Assembly (NCBI RefSeq): GCF_904061905.1
Contig: NZ_CAJFCI010000040.1
Coordinates: forward strand, 1-46,735
Direction of reading: 5' to 3'
Length of the DNA stretch: 46,735 nt
Source of the DNA: Zestomonas carbonaria
GTDB taxonomy: Bacteria > Pseudomonadota > Gammaproteobacteria > Pseudomonadales > Pseudomonadaceae
Positions within the stretch are counted from its first letter, which is position 1. Each line of letters begins with the position of its first letter. Positions 34,604-43,190 of the stretch are shown here, one piece after another. The notes beneath the pieces were generated by a model. That model was not told the origin of the DNA. It ran no database searches and worked only from the letters and a program-made list of their open reading frames with translations. Position numbers and translations under genes: made by a program.

Positions 34604-36268
34604 TTACGGCGCGACGGTTCGTTCGAGCGGTTGCCCGTCCGAGGGGATGGCTTCGACCCGGCCGGCGGCGTCGGCGAGGATCATCCGCGCGGCCTTCTCG
34701 GCGATCACCAGCACCGGCGAGCAACTGTTGCCCGAGGTGAGGGTCGGCATGATCGAGGCGTCGGCGATGCGCAGGCCGGGGATGCCGTGCACACGCAGCC
34801 GGCTGTCGACCACCGCGTCGGCGCCATGGCCCATGCGGCAGGTGCCGGCGGGATGGAAGATGGTGGTGCCGATCTGCGCCGCCGCGCGGTGCAGGTCTTC
34901 CTCGCTGCGGTAGTCCGGTCCCGGCTTGAACTCTTCCGGTCGGAAGCGTGCCAGGGCCGGCGCGGCGACGATGCGCCGGGTCAGGCGGATGGCGTCGGCG
35001 GCGACCCGCAGGTCTTCCGGGTGGCTCAGGTAGTTGGGCTGGATCAGCGGCTTGTCGCGTGGGTCGGCGGAGCGGATATGCGCCGTGCCGCGACTTTGCG
35101 GGTGCAGGTCGCAGACCGAGGCGGTGAACGCCGGGAAGTCGTGCAGCGGCTCGCCGAAGCGCTCCAGCGACAGCGGCTGCACGTGGTATTCGAGGTTGGC
35201 CGAAGCCTGGCCGGGATCGGACCTGGCGAATGCGCCGAGCTGGCTGGGTGCCATGGATAGCGGCCCGCTGCGCTTGAACAGGTATTCCAGGCCCATGCCC
35301 AGCTTGCCCCAAGGCGTGGCGGCGATCCGGTTGAGCGAGCGTGCGCCGCTGATGCGGTAGACCAGGCGCAGTTGCAGGTGGTCCTGGAGGTTGCCGCCGA
35401 CGCCTTCCAGCCGGTGGCGCACGCCGATGCCGAGCCGTTCCAGCAGGTCGCGCGGGCCGATTCCCGAGCGTTGCAGGATGGCCGGGGAGCCGATGGCGCC
35501 GGCGCAGAGGATCACTTCGCGGCGCGCGCGCAGTTCGCGCCGTCCTCCTTGCCAGTCCACCACCAGGCCACGGGCGCGGCTGTCTTCGAGGATCAGCCGC
35601 TGCGCCTCGACGCCGGTCAGCACGGTGAGGTTCGGTCGTTTGGCGATCGGCTGCAGGAAGGCTTTCGAGGCATTCCAGCGCACGCCGCCGCGCTGGTTGA
35701 CCTGGAAGTAGCCGCAGCCTTCATTGTCGCCGCCGTTGAAGTCGTCGACGCTGGCGATGCCGACCTGCGCCGCCGCCTCGCGGAAGGCATCGAGGATTTC
35801 CCAGGACAGCCGCTGGCATTCCACCCGCCATTCGCCGCCGGCGCCATGCAGCGCGTTCCCGCCGCTGAAGTGGTCCTCCATGCCGAGGAACAGCGGCAGC
35901 ACATCCTTCCAGGCCCAGCCGGCATTGCCCTCGGCGGCCCAGCCGTCGTAGTCGCGGGCCTGGCCGCGCATGTAGATCATCCCGTTGATCGACGAGCAGC
36001 CGCCGAGCACCCGGCCGCGCGGGTATTTCAGCGCGCGGCCGCCCAGGCCGGGTACCGCCTCGGTGTCGAAGCACCAGTCGGTGCGCGGGTTGCCGATGCA
36101 GTAGAGGTAGCCGACAGGGATGTGGATCCAGGGGTAATCGTCCTTGCCGCCGGCTTCGAGCAGCAGCACCCGGTTGGCGGGATCGGCGGACAGCCGGTTG
36201 GCCAGCAGGCAGCCGGCGGGACCGGCGCCGACGATGAGGTAGTCGTATGAGTCCAGTGCCTGGGGCAT
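34604..36268 (-). CDS. GMC-family FAD oxidoreductase (choline/alcohol dehydrogenase-like)
   Basis: The 554-residue protein has the FAD-binding motif VGAGPAGCLLANRLSAD near 13-29, LLLEAGG, the GMC signature GRVLGGCSSINGMIYMRG, and the C-terminal catalytic pair: His472 in HPAGTCRMG and Asn514 in SGNSCSP. It oxidises an alcohol using FAD; choline, aliphatic alcohols and polyols are substrates in the family. The ATG at 36268 starts MPQALDSYDYLIVG; the open frame upstream overlaps the divergent LysR gene and is not used. It lacks a signal peptide. The divergent LysR gene is the likely regulator. Confidence 0.92.
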   Translation of the reverse strand: MPQALDSYDYLIVGAGPAGCLLANRLSADPANRVLLLEAGGKDDYPWIHIPVGYLYCIGNPRTDWCFDTEAVPGLGGRALKYPRGRVLGGCSSINGMIYMRGQARDYDGWAAEGNAGWAWKDVLPLFLGMEDHFSGGNALHGAGGEWRVECQRLSWEILDAFREAAAQVGIASVDDFNGGDNEGCGYFQVNQRGGVRWNASKAFLQPIAKRPNLTVLTGVEAQRLILEDSRARGLVVDWQGGRRELRARREVILCAGAIGSPAILQRSGIGPRDLLERLGIGVRHRLEGVGGNLQDHLQLRLVYRISGARSLNRIAATPWGKLGMGLEYLFKRSGPLSMAPSQLGAFARSDPGQASANLEYHVQPLSLERFGEPLHDFPAFTASVCDLHPQSRGTAHIRSADPRDKPLIQPNYLSHPEDLRVAADAIRLTRRIVAAPALARFRPEEFKPGPDYRSEEDLHRAAAQIGTTIFHPAGTCRMGHGADAVVDSRLRVHGIPGLRIADASIMPTLTSGNSCSPVLVIAEKAARMILADAAGRVEAIPSDGQPLERTVAP

Positions 36269-36328
36269 GGCGAATCCCGTTGTGTTTTTCTTGTCGGTGA
36301 TTGAGGCTAGCCGTTCGTCTGCGATAAA

Positions 36329-36363
36329 AAAACGCTCGTTTCTGGTCAGTGGTTGTGCGTTTT
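36329..36363. promoter_or_regulatory. Inverted repeat in the GMC-LysR divergent region (operator candidate)
   Basis: AAAACGC (36329-36335) and GCGTTTT (36357-36363) form an inverted repeat 21 bases apart in the 114-base gap between the divergent genes. LysR regulators commonly bind such dyads upstream of divergent targets. No sharper T-N11-A site stands out. Confidence 0.4.
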
Positions 36364-36382
36364 CTAACAGCGGGGCCAATGA

Positions 36383-37273
36383 ATGTTCGACTGGAACGAC
36401 CTGCGCTACTTCCTCGAGCTGCACCGCAGCGGCCGCCTGCTGACCACCGCCAGGCGCCTGAGCACCACCCACGCCACGGTGGCGCGGCACATCGAGAACC
36501 TCGAACGTGAGCTCGGCACCCAGTTATTCGCCCAGCACACCGGCGGCTACCAGTTGACCCCGGCGGGGCTGACGCTGCTCAAGCACGCCGAGGCCATGGA
36601 GAACACCGCGCTGCTTGCCCAGGAGGACATGAGCCAGGGCATCGCGCCGCTGGGCCAGGTGCGCATCGGCGTCACCGAGGGGCTGGGCAACGCTTTCCTG
36701 GCTTCGCGCCTGGTCGAGCTGATGCGCCAGTATCCGGGGTTGGAGGTGGAGCTGGTGTCGGTGCCGCGCTTCGTCAGCATCACCAACCGCGAGGCGGACA
36801 TCGCCATCACCCTGGAGCGGCCCAACGCCGACCTGGTGATCAGCCGCCGCCTGACCCGCTATCGCCTGAGCCTGTTCGCCAGCCCGCGCTACCTGGAGCA
36901 GGCGCCGCCGCTGCGCAGTCGCGACGACCTGGGCAAGCACCAGTGGATCGGCTACGTCGACGACCTGTTGTTCACCCAGGAGCTGATGTTCCACCACAGC
37001 TTCTGCCGCCATCCCCAGGTGGTGTTCCGCAGCACCAGCGTGGTCGCCCAGCAACAGGCGGCGCAGGCCGGCGTCGGCCTGGCGATCCTCCCGCGCTTCA
37101 TGGGGCAGCGCGATCCGTTGCTGGTGCCGGTGCTGCCGGAAGAGTTCATCGAGCGGGAATACTGGATGTGTACCCGCCGCGAGCTGCACCGCTCGGTGCG
37201 CCTGCGGCTGGTGTGGGATTTCCTCCTGGCCCTGTGCGATCGGGAGCAGGCGGTGCTGATGGGGGAAGGGTAG
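36383..37273 (+). CDS. LysR-family transcriptional regulator
   Basis: The 296-residue protein has a winged HTH at about 1-62 (WNDLRYFLELHRSGRLLTTARRL, quoted in part as LRYFLELHRSGRLLTTA; THATVARHIENLE; GYQLTPAG) and a LysR effector domain at about 90-290 (GQVRIGVTEGLGNAF and VVAQQQAAQAGVGLAILPRF). The variant TTHATVARHI recognition helix and the DLRYFL start occur in a subgroup that often controls neighbouring dehydrogenases. It is transcribed away from the GMC gene and probably controls it; the effector is unknown. Confidence 0.92.
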   Translation: MFDWNDLRYFLELHRSGRLLTTARRLSTTHATVARHIENLERELGTQLFAQHTGGYQLTPAGLTLLKHAEAMENTALLAQEDMSQGIAPLGQVRIGVTEGLGNAFLASRLVELMRQYPGLEVELVSVPRFVSITNREADIAITLERPNADLVISRRLTRYRLSLFASPRYLEQAPPLRSRDDLGKHQWIGYVDDLLFTQELMFHHSFCRHPQVVFRSTSVVAQQQAAQAGVGLAILPRFMGQRDPLLVPVLPEEFIEREYWMCTRRELHRSVRLRLVWDFLLALCDREQAVLMGEG

Positions 37274-37326
37274 GCCGCGCGCACCGTTTAGGGGCTCGGT
37301 GTTCGGTCGGAAGCGCAGGGGCCGCT

Positions 37327-37359
37327 CCTTCATCGGTGCGCACGGCGCACCGATGAAGG
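37327..37359. terminator. Perfect 15-bp hairpin between convergent LysR and rapA genes
   Basis: CCTTCATCGGTGCGC and its exact complement enclose a 3-base loop (ACG). It lies 54 bases after the LysR stop and 10 bases after the rapA stop, so it could terminate both transcripts. It shares the core GGTGCGCACGGCGCACC with the repeat at 32760-32858, so it may be a repeat recruited as a terminator. No long T tract is present. Confidence 0.55.
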
Positions 37360-37369
37360 CGCGTTGGCT

Positions 37370-40213
37370 TTAGCCGGCCACCATCACGCGGATGGCTTCC
37401 AGGCGCAGCGCCGCCTTGTCGAGCATTTCCAGGCCCTGTTCGCGCTGGGTGCGCAGGGCGTCCAGCTCGCTGTCGCGCACGCTCGGGTTGACCTCTTGCA
37501 GGGCGGTCAGGCGCGCCAGTTCCTCGTCGAGGTCGGCGGCCAGGCGCTGCTTGGCTTCGGCGACGCGCTCGGCGTGGCGCGGCGCGATCTTGGCTTCGGC
37601 GGCGTTGATCTGCTGGGCCAACTGGTCGCGCTGGGCCTGCACGAACTTGTTGGCGCTGGCGCGCGGCACGGCTTCGAGCTGGTCGTTGAGCTTGTCGAAC
37701 GAGACCTTTTCGGCCAGGTCGTTGCCGTTGGCGTCCAGCAGCACGCGCAGTGCGGCCGGCGGCAGGAAGCGCGCCAGTTGCAACTGGCGCGGCGCGACCA
37801 CTTCACTGACGAACAGCAGCTCGAGCAGCACGGTGCCGGGCTTGAGCGCCTTGTTCTTGATCAGCGCCACCGCGGTGTTGCCCATCGAGCCGGACAGCAC
37901 CAGGTCCATGCCGCCCTGCACCATGGGGTGCTCCCAGGTGAGGAACTGCATGTCCTCGCGGGACAGCGCCTGTTCGCGGTCGTAGGTGATGGTCACCGCC
38001 TCGTCGTCGCCGAGCGGGAAGCTGGCGTCCAGCATCTTCTCGCTGGGGCGCAGGATCAGGGCGTTCTCCGAGTGATCCTCGCTGTCGATGCCGAAGGCGT
38101 CGAACAGCGCCTCCATATAGATCGGCAGGGCGAACTGGTCGTCCTGCTCGATGATCTCCTCGGCCAGTGCCTGGCCTTCGCCGGCGCCACTGGAGTTGAG
38201 TTCCAGCAGGCGGTCGCGGCCGCTGTGCAGCTCGCTTTCCAGGCGCTCGCGCTCGGTCTTGGCTTCGTTCAACAACGCCTGCCAGGCGCTGTCGTTGCCG
38301 GCTTCCAGCAGCGGCAGCAGCCGCGAACCGAACCGCTGTTGCAGGGCGTTGCCGGTCGGGCAGGTGGCCAGGAAGGCGTTCAGCGCCTGGTGGTACCACT
38401 GGAACAGGCGCTCCTGCGGGCCGCCTTCCAGATAAGGCACGTGCAACTGGATGGTGTGCTGCTGGCCGATGCGGTCGAGGCGGCCGATGCGCTGTTCGAG
38501 CAGGTCCGGGTGGGACGGCAGGTCGAACAGCACCAGGTGGTGGCTGAACTGGAAGTTGCGGCCTTCGCTGCCGATCTCGGAGCAGATCAGCACCTGGGCG
38601 CCGAACTCCTCGTCGGCGAAGTAGGCGGCGGCGCGGTCGCGTTCGAGGATGCTCATGCCCTCGTGGAACACCGTGGCCGGGATGCCGGAGCGCACGCGCA
38701 GGGCATCTTCCAGGTCCATGGCGGTCTCGGCGTGGGCGCAGATCACCAGCACCTTGAACTTCTTGAGCATCTTGAGGGTGTCGATCAGCCAGTCGACGCG
38801 CGGGTCGAAGCGCCACCAGCGGGCTACGTCGCCGTTCTCGGCCTGCGCCTGGTACTGCACTTCCGGGTACAGCTCGGGGTGCTCGCCGGGTTCCAGGGCG
38901 CGGTATTCGTCCGGGGTGGCCAGCGGGTAGGGATGCACCTGGCGCTCCGGGAAACCGCGCACGGCGGCGCGGGTGTTGCGGAACAGCAGGCGGCCGGTGC
39001 CGTGGCGGTCGATCAGCTCGCGGGTCAGGCGCGCGCTGGCCTGGATGTCGCCGTCGGTGACCGCGGCGAGCAGCGCTTCGCCCTCGGCGCCGAGGAACCT
39101 GGCGATGGTCGCGTGGGCCTGTTCGGACAGCCGGCCGTCGTCGAGCAGTTCCTGCACCGCTTCGGCGACCGGCTTGTAGTTGGCGCTTTCCGCGCGGAAC
39201 GCTTCGAGATCGTGGAAACGGTGTGGATCGAGCAGGCGCAGGCGGGCGAAGTGGCTGTCCTGGCCGAGCTGTTCGGGGGTGGCGGTGAGCAGCAGCACGC
39301 CGGGCGTCACCTGGGCCAGTTGCTCGACCAGGCGGTATTCGGCGCTGGCCTGTTCAGGGTGCCAGACCAGGTGGTGCGCCTCGTCGACCACCAGCAGGTC
39401 CCAGCCGGCGGCGAACAGGGCATCCTGGGCGCGCTCGTCGCCGACCAGCCATTCCAGGGCGACCAGCGCCAACTGGGTGTCTTCGAACGGGTTGCTGGCA
39501 TCGCTTTCGGCGAAGCGCTCGGCGTCGAACAGCGCCACCTGCAGGTTGAAGCGCCGGCGCATCTCCACCAGCCACTGGTGCTGGAGGTTTTCCGGAACCA
39601 GGATCAGCACCCGGTTGGCGCGCCCGGACAGCAGCCGGCGATGGATCACCAGGCCGGCCTCGATGGTCTTGCCGAGGCCCACTTCGTCGGCCAGCAGCAC
39701 GCGCGGGGCGACGCGGTCGGCCACTTCGCGGGCGATGTGCAACTGGTGCGGGATCGGCTGGGCACGGGCGCCGCACAGGCCCCAGAGCGACGATTGCAGC
39801 AACTGGCTGGTGTGTTCCAGGGTGCGGTAGCGCAGGGCGAACCAGGGCAGCGGGTCGATCTGGCCGGCGAACAGGCGGTCGCTGGCCAGGCGGAACTGGA
39901 TGAAGTTGGAGAGCTGGGTTTCCGGCAGGCAGGCGACCTGGTGCTGGCCGTCGAGGCCGTGGTAGACCAGCAGGCCGTCGATGTCCTCGACCTCGCGGAC
40001 GATCATCTTCCAGCCTTCGAAATGGGTGATCTCGTCGCCCGGGGCGAAGCGCACGCGGGTCAGCGGGGCGTTGCGCAGGGAATACAGGCGGGTCTCGCCG
40101 GTGGCCGGGTAAAGCACGGTGAGCATCCGGTCATCCTGGGTGAGGATGGTGCCCAAGCCCAACTCCGCTTCGCTGTCACTGATCCAGCGTTGCCCCGGTA
40201 CGTATTGCGCCAT
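37370..40213 (-). CDS. rapA: RNA polymerase-associated ATPase RapA (HepA)
   Basis: The 947-residue Swi2/Snf2 protein has tandem Tudor-like N-terminal domains (about 1-110), a helicase core with motif [15 protein letters not shown] near 170, motif Ia LILVPENL, motif [10 protein letters not shown], motif [13 protein letters not shown], motifs V-VI ([24 protein letters not shown], in part; [11 protein letters not shown]) and the RapA C-terminal domains. It binds RNA polymerase and promotes its recycling. The ATG at 40213 ([10 protein letters not shown]) gives the usual RapA start and follows GGGGAGA. It is monocistronic and convergent with LysR. Confidence 0.96.
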   Translation of the reverse strand: MAQYVPGQRWISDSEAELGLGTILTQDDRMLTVLYPATGETRLYSLRNAPLTRVRFAPGDEITHFEGWKMIVREVEDIDGLLVYHGLDGQHQVACLPETQLSNFIQFRLASDRLFAGQIDPLPWFALRYRTLEHTSQLLQSSLWGLCGARAQPIPHQLHIAREVADRVAPRVLLADEVGLGKTIEAGLVIHRRLLSGRANRVLILVPENLQHQWLVEMRRRFNLQVALFDAERFAESDASNPFEDTQLALVALEWLVGDERAQDALFAAGWDLLVVDEAHHLVWHPEQASAEYRLVEQLAQVTPGVLLLTATPEQLGQDSHFARLRLLDPHRFHDLEAFRAESANYKPVAEAVQELLDDGRLSEQAHATIARFLGAEGEALLAAVTDGDIQASARLTRELIDRHGTGRLLFRNTRAAVRGFPERQVHPYPLATPDEYRALEPGEHPELYPEVQYQAQAENGDVARWWRFDPRVDWLIDTLKMLKKFKVLVICAHAETAMDLEDALRVRSGIPATVFHEGMSILERDRAAAYFADEEFGAQVLICSEIGSEGRNFQFSHHLVLFDLPSHPDLLEQRIGRLDRIGQQHTIQLHVPYLEGGPQERLFQWYHQALNAFLATCPTGNALQQRFGSRLLPLLEAGNDSAWQALLNEAKTERERLESELHSGRDRLLELNSSGAGEGQALAEEIIEQDDQFALPIYMEALFDAFGIDSEDHSENALILRPSEKMLDASFPLGDDEAVTITYDREQALSREDMQFLTWEHPMVQGGMDLVLSGSMGNTAVALIKNKALKPGTVLLELLFVSEVVAPRQLQLARFLPPAALRVLLDANGNDLAEKVSFDKLNDQLEAVPRASANKFVQAQRDQLAQQINAAEAKIAPRHAERVAEAKQRLAADLDEELARLTALQEVNPSVRDSELDALRTQREQGLEMLDKAALRLEAIRVMVAG

Positions 40214-40389
40214 GCCTGTCTCCCCGATGAAAAAGCCGCGTATGGTAACGGATTCACCGGGCCCAGGCCAAAGCCGCACGGCGGGGCCGGCGAGTCTTGT
40301 CGGGAAAGTGTAGCGAGCGCATCCTCAAGTCGACGGGCCGCCGGCCGACAGTCTGACCAAAGGAGGCACGCCTGGAGGCGTACTGATCG

Positions 40390-40680
40390 ATGCTGCCACC
40401 CATCCCCCATAGCCTGGTGCCGGTCACCACCCAGCAGGACGTGCCCAAGCCGCGCCCGGACGTGCAACCGGTGACGCCGCCGCAGGCCGGTTCCGGCGGC
40501 GAGGGCGTCGGTCTGCGGCAGCGCGATGCCCAGGAAGAGGTCGATCGCCAGCGCGACCAGCAGCGCCGCCGCCAGCGCTACACGGCCGAGCAACTGGCCG
40601 CCGGCGAAGTCGCCGAGGAAGACCTCGACCTGCTGGAAGGCCTGCCGCGCCAGGGGTTGTGGGTGGATGTCGAGGTGTGA
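40390..40680 (+). CDS. Small conserved hypothetical protein, coiled and charged
   Basis: The 96-residue protein has a Pro-rich N terminus (MLPPIPHSLVPVTTQQDVPKP), a strongly charged Gln/Arg helix at about 43-63 (RQRDAQEEVDRQRDQQRRRQR in part) and an acidic end (GEVAEEDLDLLEGLPRQGLWVDVEV, in part). It has no signal peptide or membrane segment. The stop touches the GTG start of alkB, so it heads a three-gene unit. From memory, a similar gene sits between rapA and the AlkB gene in P. aeruginosa. Function is unknown. Confidence 0.75.
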   Translation: MLPPIPHSLVPVTTQQDVPKPRPDVQPVTPPQAGSGGEGVGLRQRDAQEEVDRQRDQQRRRQRYTAEQLAAGEVAEEDLDLLEGLPRQGLWVDVEV

Positions 40681-41283
40681 GTGAGCCTGTTCGCCGATTG
40701 TCCGCTTGAATTGCCCGATGCCGAACTGCGCCTGCTGCCCGGCTGGGTGGCGGCGGGCGAGGCCGGGTGCTGGTTCGACGAACTGGTCGCGCGGACGCCC
40801 TGGCAACAGCCGCAGGTGTTCCTGCACGGGCGTTTCTATCCGGTGCCACGGCAGGTGGCCTGGTACGGGGACGCCGAGGCGCGCTACCGCTATTCCGGCC
40901 TGAGCCACGAGCCCTTGCCCTGGACGCCGCTGCTCGCCGAAATCCGCCGGCGGGTCGAGGCCGAGTGCGGCCAGCCGCTCAACGGCGTTCTCCTCAACTA
41001 TTACCGCGACGGCCAGGACTCGATGGGCTGGCACAGCGACGACGAGCCCGAGCTGGGAGCGCATCCGCTGGTCGCTTCGCTGAGCCTGGGCGGCGCGCGG
41101 CGCTTCGACCTGCGCCGAAAGGGTGGCAGCCGTATCGAGCATTCATTGCTGCTGGAACACGGTTCGCTGCTGGTCATGGCCGGCGCGACACAGCATCATT
41201 GGCAGCACCAAGTGGCGAAGACGCGCCAAGCCTGCGCGCCGCGCCTGAACCTGACCTTTCGCCTGATCCGGTCGCCCGCATGA
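40681..41283 (+). CDS. alkB: AlkB-family Fe(II)/2-oxoglutarate dioxygenase
   Basis: The 200-residue protein has the iron facial triad His118-x-Asp120 in WHSDDE and His176 in HHWQHQVAKT, and 2-oxoglutarate arginines in RLNLTFR (Arg188, Arg194). LNGVLLNYYRDGQDSMG and PLVASLSLGGARRFDLRRK are conserved AlkB blocks. The overall shape (QPQVFLHGRFYPVPRQVAWYG, in part) is closer to the ABH2/ABH3-like bacterial group than to E. coli AlkB. It should remove N1-methyladenine and N3-methylcytosine damage oxidatively. It starts with GTG directly after the previous stop. Confidence 0.93.
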   Translation: MSLFADCPLELPDAELRLLPGWVAAGEAGCWFDELVARTPWQQPQVFLHGRFYPVPRQVAWYGDAEARYRYSGLSHEPLPWTPLLAEIRRRVEAECGQPLNGVLLNYYRDGQDSMGWHSDDEPELGAHPLVASLSLGGARRFDLRRKGGSRIEHSLLLEHGSLLVMAGATQHHWQHQVAKTRQACAPRLNLTFRLIRSPA

Positions 41284-41441
41284 ATCCAGACGACAAGCTG
41301 ATCGACTTCAACACCGAGCGCGAGAAGCGCATCCACGATCTCAACGACAAGCGCCTGAACGAGATGCGCCAGGCCTTCGAACGCGCCCTGCCGCTGCCCA
41401 AGGGCAAGAAGAGGTCCAAGGGCAAGCCTAAGAAGCGTTGA
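41280..41441 (+). CDS. 53-residue basic peptide, translationally coupled to alkB
   Basis: The ATG at 41280 overlaps the alkB stop (ATGA). The protein starts MNPDDKLIDFNTEREKRIHD, continues as a charged helix (LNEMRQAFERALPLP) and ends in a Lys-rich tail (KGKKRSKGKPKKR). The tail could bind nucleic acid or ribosomes. The coding character, the overlap and the tight arrangement support a real gene. Function is unknown. Confidence 0.72.
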   Translation: MNPDDKLIDFNTEREKRIHDLNDKRLNEMRQAFERALPLPKGKKRSKGKPKKR

Positions 41442-41483
41442 GGTTCGTTCTTGCCGAAGAGGGATCGGTTTGCACGGCCAGCT

Positions 41484-41503
41484 CCCTCTCCCTCCGGAGA
41501 GGG
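41484..41503. repeat. CCCTCTCC-type palindromic repeat
   Basis: CCCTCTCC and GGAGAGGG arms around a 4-base loop form one more copy of the repeat family seen at 7-174 and 23805-23974. It occupies the gap between the convergent alkB unit and the second fecR gene and may act as a terminator. Confidence 0.7.
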
Positions 41504-41603
41504 TTCTGTTCGAGTAGCCTGAAGGGCTGTGATTCTCTCCCGCATCCATGGAGTGGCCTGAGTCGCCTGCGTCGAGCGGAGCCCGTGGGGTGGGTTCCCC
41601 ACA

Positions 41604-42563
41604 TCACGCCGAGCGCGGGCGCACGCTGACCCAGTAGCGGGTGAAGTGGCGTACTTCGACGGGCAGGGCCTTGGGCAGCAGGGCGAGGATGCGTTCGCTG
41701 TCGTCCAGCGGGTAGCTGCCGGAGAGGCGCAGGTCGGCGATGGACGGGTCGCAGCCCAGGCGGCCGTGGCGGTAGCGGGACAGTTCGGCGAGGAAGTCGG
41801 CCAGGCGCATGCCGCTGGCGATCAGCATGCCCCGGGTCCAGGCGCGGCTGTTCTCGTCCAGCGCGCCAGGCGTACCGATCCTGTGGGTGTCGAAGCTGAC
41901 CTGCTGGCCTGCCTCGAGCCGTAGCGGCACACCGCTGTGCACACTCGGCTGGATCGCGGCGCTGCCGTCGAACAGGCTGACCCGGCTGAGCCGGGCATCC
42001 AGCCGCACGCTGAACTGCGGACCGGCGCGGTCGACCAGCCCCTGCGGGGTGATCACCCGCAGCGGGCGGGGGTCGGCGGCGCCCTGAAGCAGGATCTCGC
42101 CGCGCCGCAGGTCGATCAGCCGCTGGCCCTGGTCGAAGCGGACGTTCACCGCGCTGTCGGTGTTCAGCACCAGGCGGGTGCCGTCGGCGAGGGTCAGGTC
42201 GCGGCGTTCGCCGACGCCGGTGTGGTGGTCGGCCAGCCAGGGTTGCCAGGGCTTGTGTTCCAGCGCCTGCCAGCCGACGACGCCGGCGCCGAGCAGTACG
42301 CTGAGCGCTTTCAGCGCGTCGCGGCGGCTGCGCGAGGATGGCGCGCCCAATGCGCGGTGGGCGAGGTCGGTGGGCAGGCCGCGCAGGCGGCGGTTGACCG
42401 TCTCGATGCGCTGCCAGGCCTGCTCGTGTTCCGGCGCGGCCGCGCGCCAGGCGGCCCAGTCCTGGCGGCGCTGGGCACTGGGTTCGCCGTCCTGCAGCTC
42501 GACCAGCCACTGCACCGCCTGGGCGGCGACGGTGGGGCTGATCAAGGAGGTGGAGTCGCTCAT
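41604..42563 (-). CDS. FecR-type regulator (second copy)
   Basis: The 319-residue protein has the FecR layout: DUF4880 region about 12-58 (AVQWLVELQDGEPSAQRRQDW, in part; WRAAAPEHEQAWQRIE), one membrane helix about 85-101 (ALSVLLGAGVVGWQAL), FecR domain about 118-215 (RRDLTLADGTRLVLNTDSAVNVRF, in part) and an STN-like C terminus. It starts 1 base after the sigma gene. No TonB receptor follows: the next gene is convergent. It must therefore act with a receptor encoded elsewhere, or with none. Confidence 0.92.
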   Translation of the reverse strand: MSDSTSLISPTVAAQAVQWLVELQDGEPSAQRRQDWAAWRAAAPEHEQAWQRIETVNRRLRGLPTDLAHRALGAPSSRSRRDALKALSVLLGAGVVGWQALEHKPWQPWLADHHTGVGERRDLTLADGTRLVLNTDSAVNVRFDQGQRLIDLRRGEILLQGAADPRPLRVITPQGLVDRAGPQFSVRLDARLSRVSLFDGSAAIQPSVHSGVPLRLEAGQQVSFDTHRIGTPGALDENSRAWTRGMLIASGMRLADFLAELSRYRHGRLGCDPSIADLRLSGSYPLDDSERILALLPKALPVEVRHFTRYWVSVRPRSA

Positions 42564-42564
42564 G

Positions 42565-43074
42565 TCAGTCGAGCTCGGCGAAATAGCATTGCTGCGCGGC
42601 CTTGGCCAGGTAGCGCTTCACGCTGGACAGCGAGATGCCGAGCTGGGCGGCGACTTCGGGGTAGGTCAACCCGTCCAGTTGCACCAGCAGGAACGCCTGG
42701 CGGGCCAGCCTGGGCAGGCCGTCGAGCAGGCGGTCCAACTCCAGCAGGGTCTCCAGGATGATCGCCCGGCTTTCCTCCGACGGCACTTCGTCCACCGGCA
42801 GGCTGGCGAGGGTTTCCAGGTAGGCGCGTTCGATGTCCTGGCGGCGGTAGTGGTTGGCCAGCACGCGCTTGGCGATGGTGGTCAGGAACGCCCGGGGCTC
42901 GCGGATGACCGGTGTTTCACGGGCATTGAGGATGCGCAGGAAGGTGTCCTGGGCCAGGTCGGCGGCGCTGTCCGGGCAGCCGAGCTTGCGCCACAACCAG
43001 CCGCGCAACCAGCCATGGTTGTCGAGGTAGAGGCGTTGCAGGGCGTGGTCCGGGGCGGTCTTGCTGGTCGGCAC
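42565..43074 (-). CDS. FecI-like ECF sigma factor (second copy)
   Basis: The 169-residue ECF sigma factor has region 2 (about 12-80, LAQDTFLRILNA and PRAFLTTIAKRVLANHYRRQ) and region 4 (about 105-160, LPRLARQAFLLVQLDGLTYPEVAAQLGISLSSVKRYLAKA, in part). It belongs to the iron-starvation sigma group by pairing with fecR. A Fur-box candidate lies at 43103-43121. The region 4 recognition helix differs from that of the 23124 sigma, so the target promoters should differ. Confidence 0.93.
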   Translation of the reverse strand: MPTSKTAPDHALQRLYLDNHGWLRGWLWRKLGCPDSAADLAQDTFLRILNARETPVIREPRAFLTTIAKRVLANHYRRQDIERAYLETLASLPVDEVPSEESRAIILETLLELDRLLDGLPRLARQAFLLVQLDGLTYPEVAAQLGISLSSVKRYLAKAAQQCYFAELD

Positions 43075-43102
43075 GACCGAAGGCTCCAGGGCAGGATGGT
43101 TA

Positions 43103-43121
43103 TCAAATGCTAACTGTTCTC
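43103..43121 (-). promoter_or_regulatory. Fur-box candidate upstream of the second fecI
   Basis: On the minus strand GAGAACAGTTAGCATTTGA matches the 19-base Fur consensus at 10 positions, and the left half TTGAGAAC is the usual Pseudomonas half-site. It lies 29 bases before the start, in the promoter position. It is weaker than the two sites of the first iron module. Confidence 0.5.
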
Positions 43122-43190
43122 AAGTGTAAGGAAAGTACGAGTGCCAGGGCAATCGCTGTATGGCGGGCGATCGTTCTTGCCGGGTGCGCC

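Noticed and set aside
37327..37359. Small RNA gene
   Set aside because: There is only a hairpin between convergent genes, with no promoter visible; a terminator or repeat explains it.
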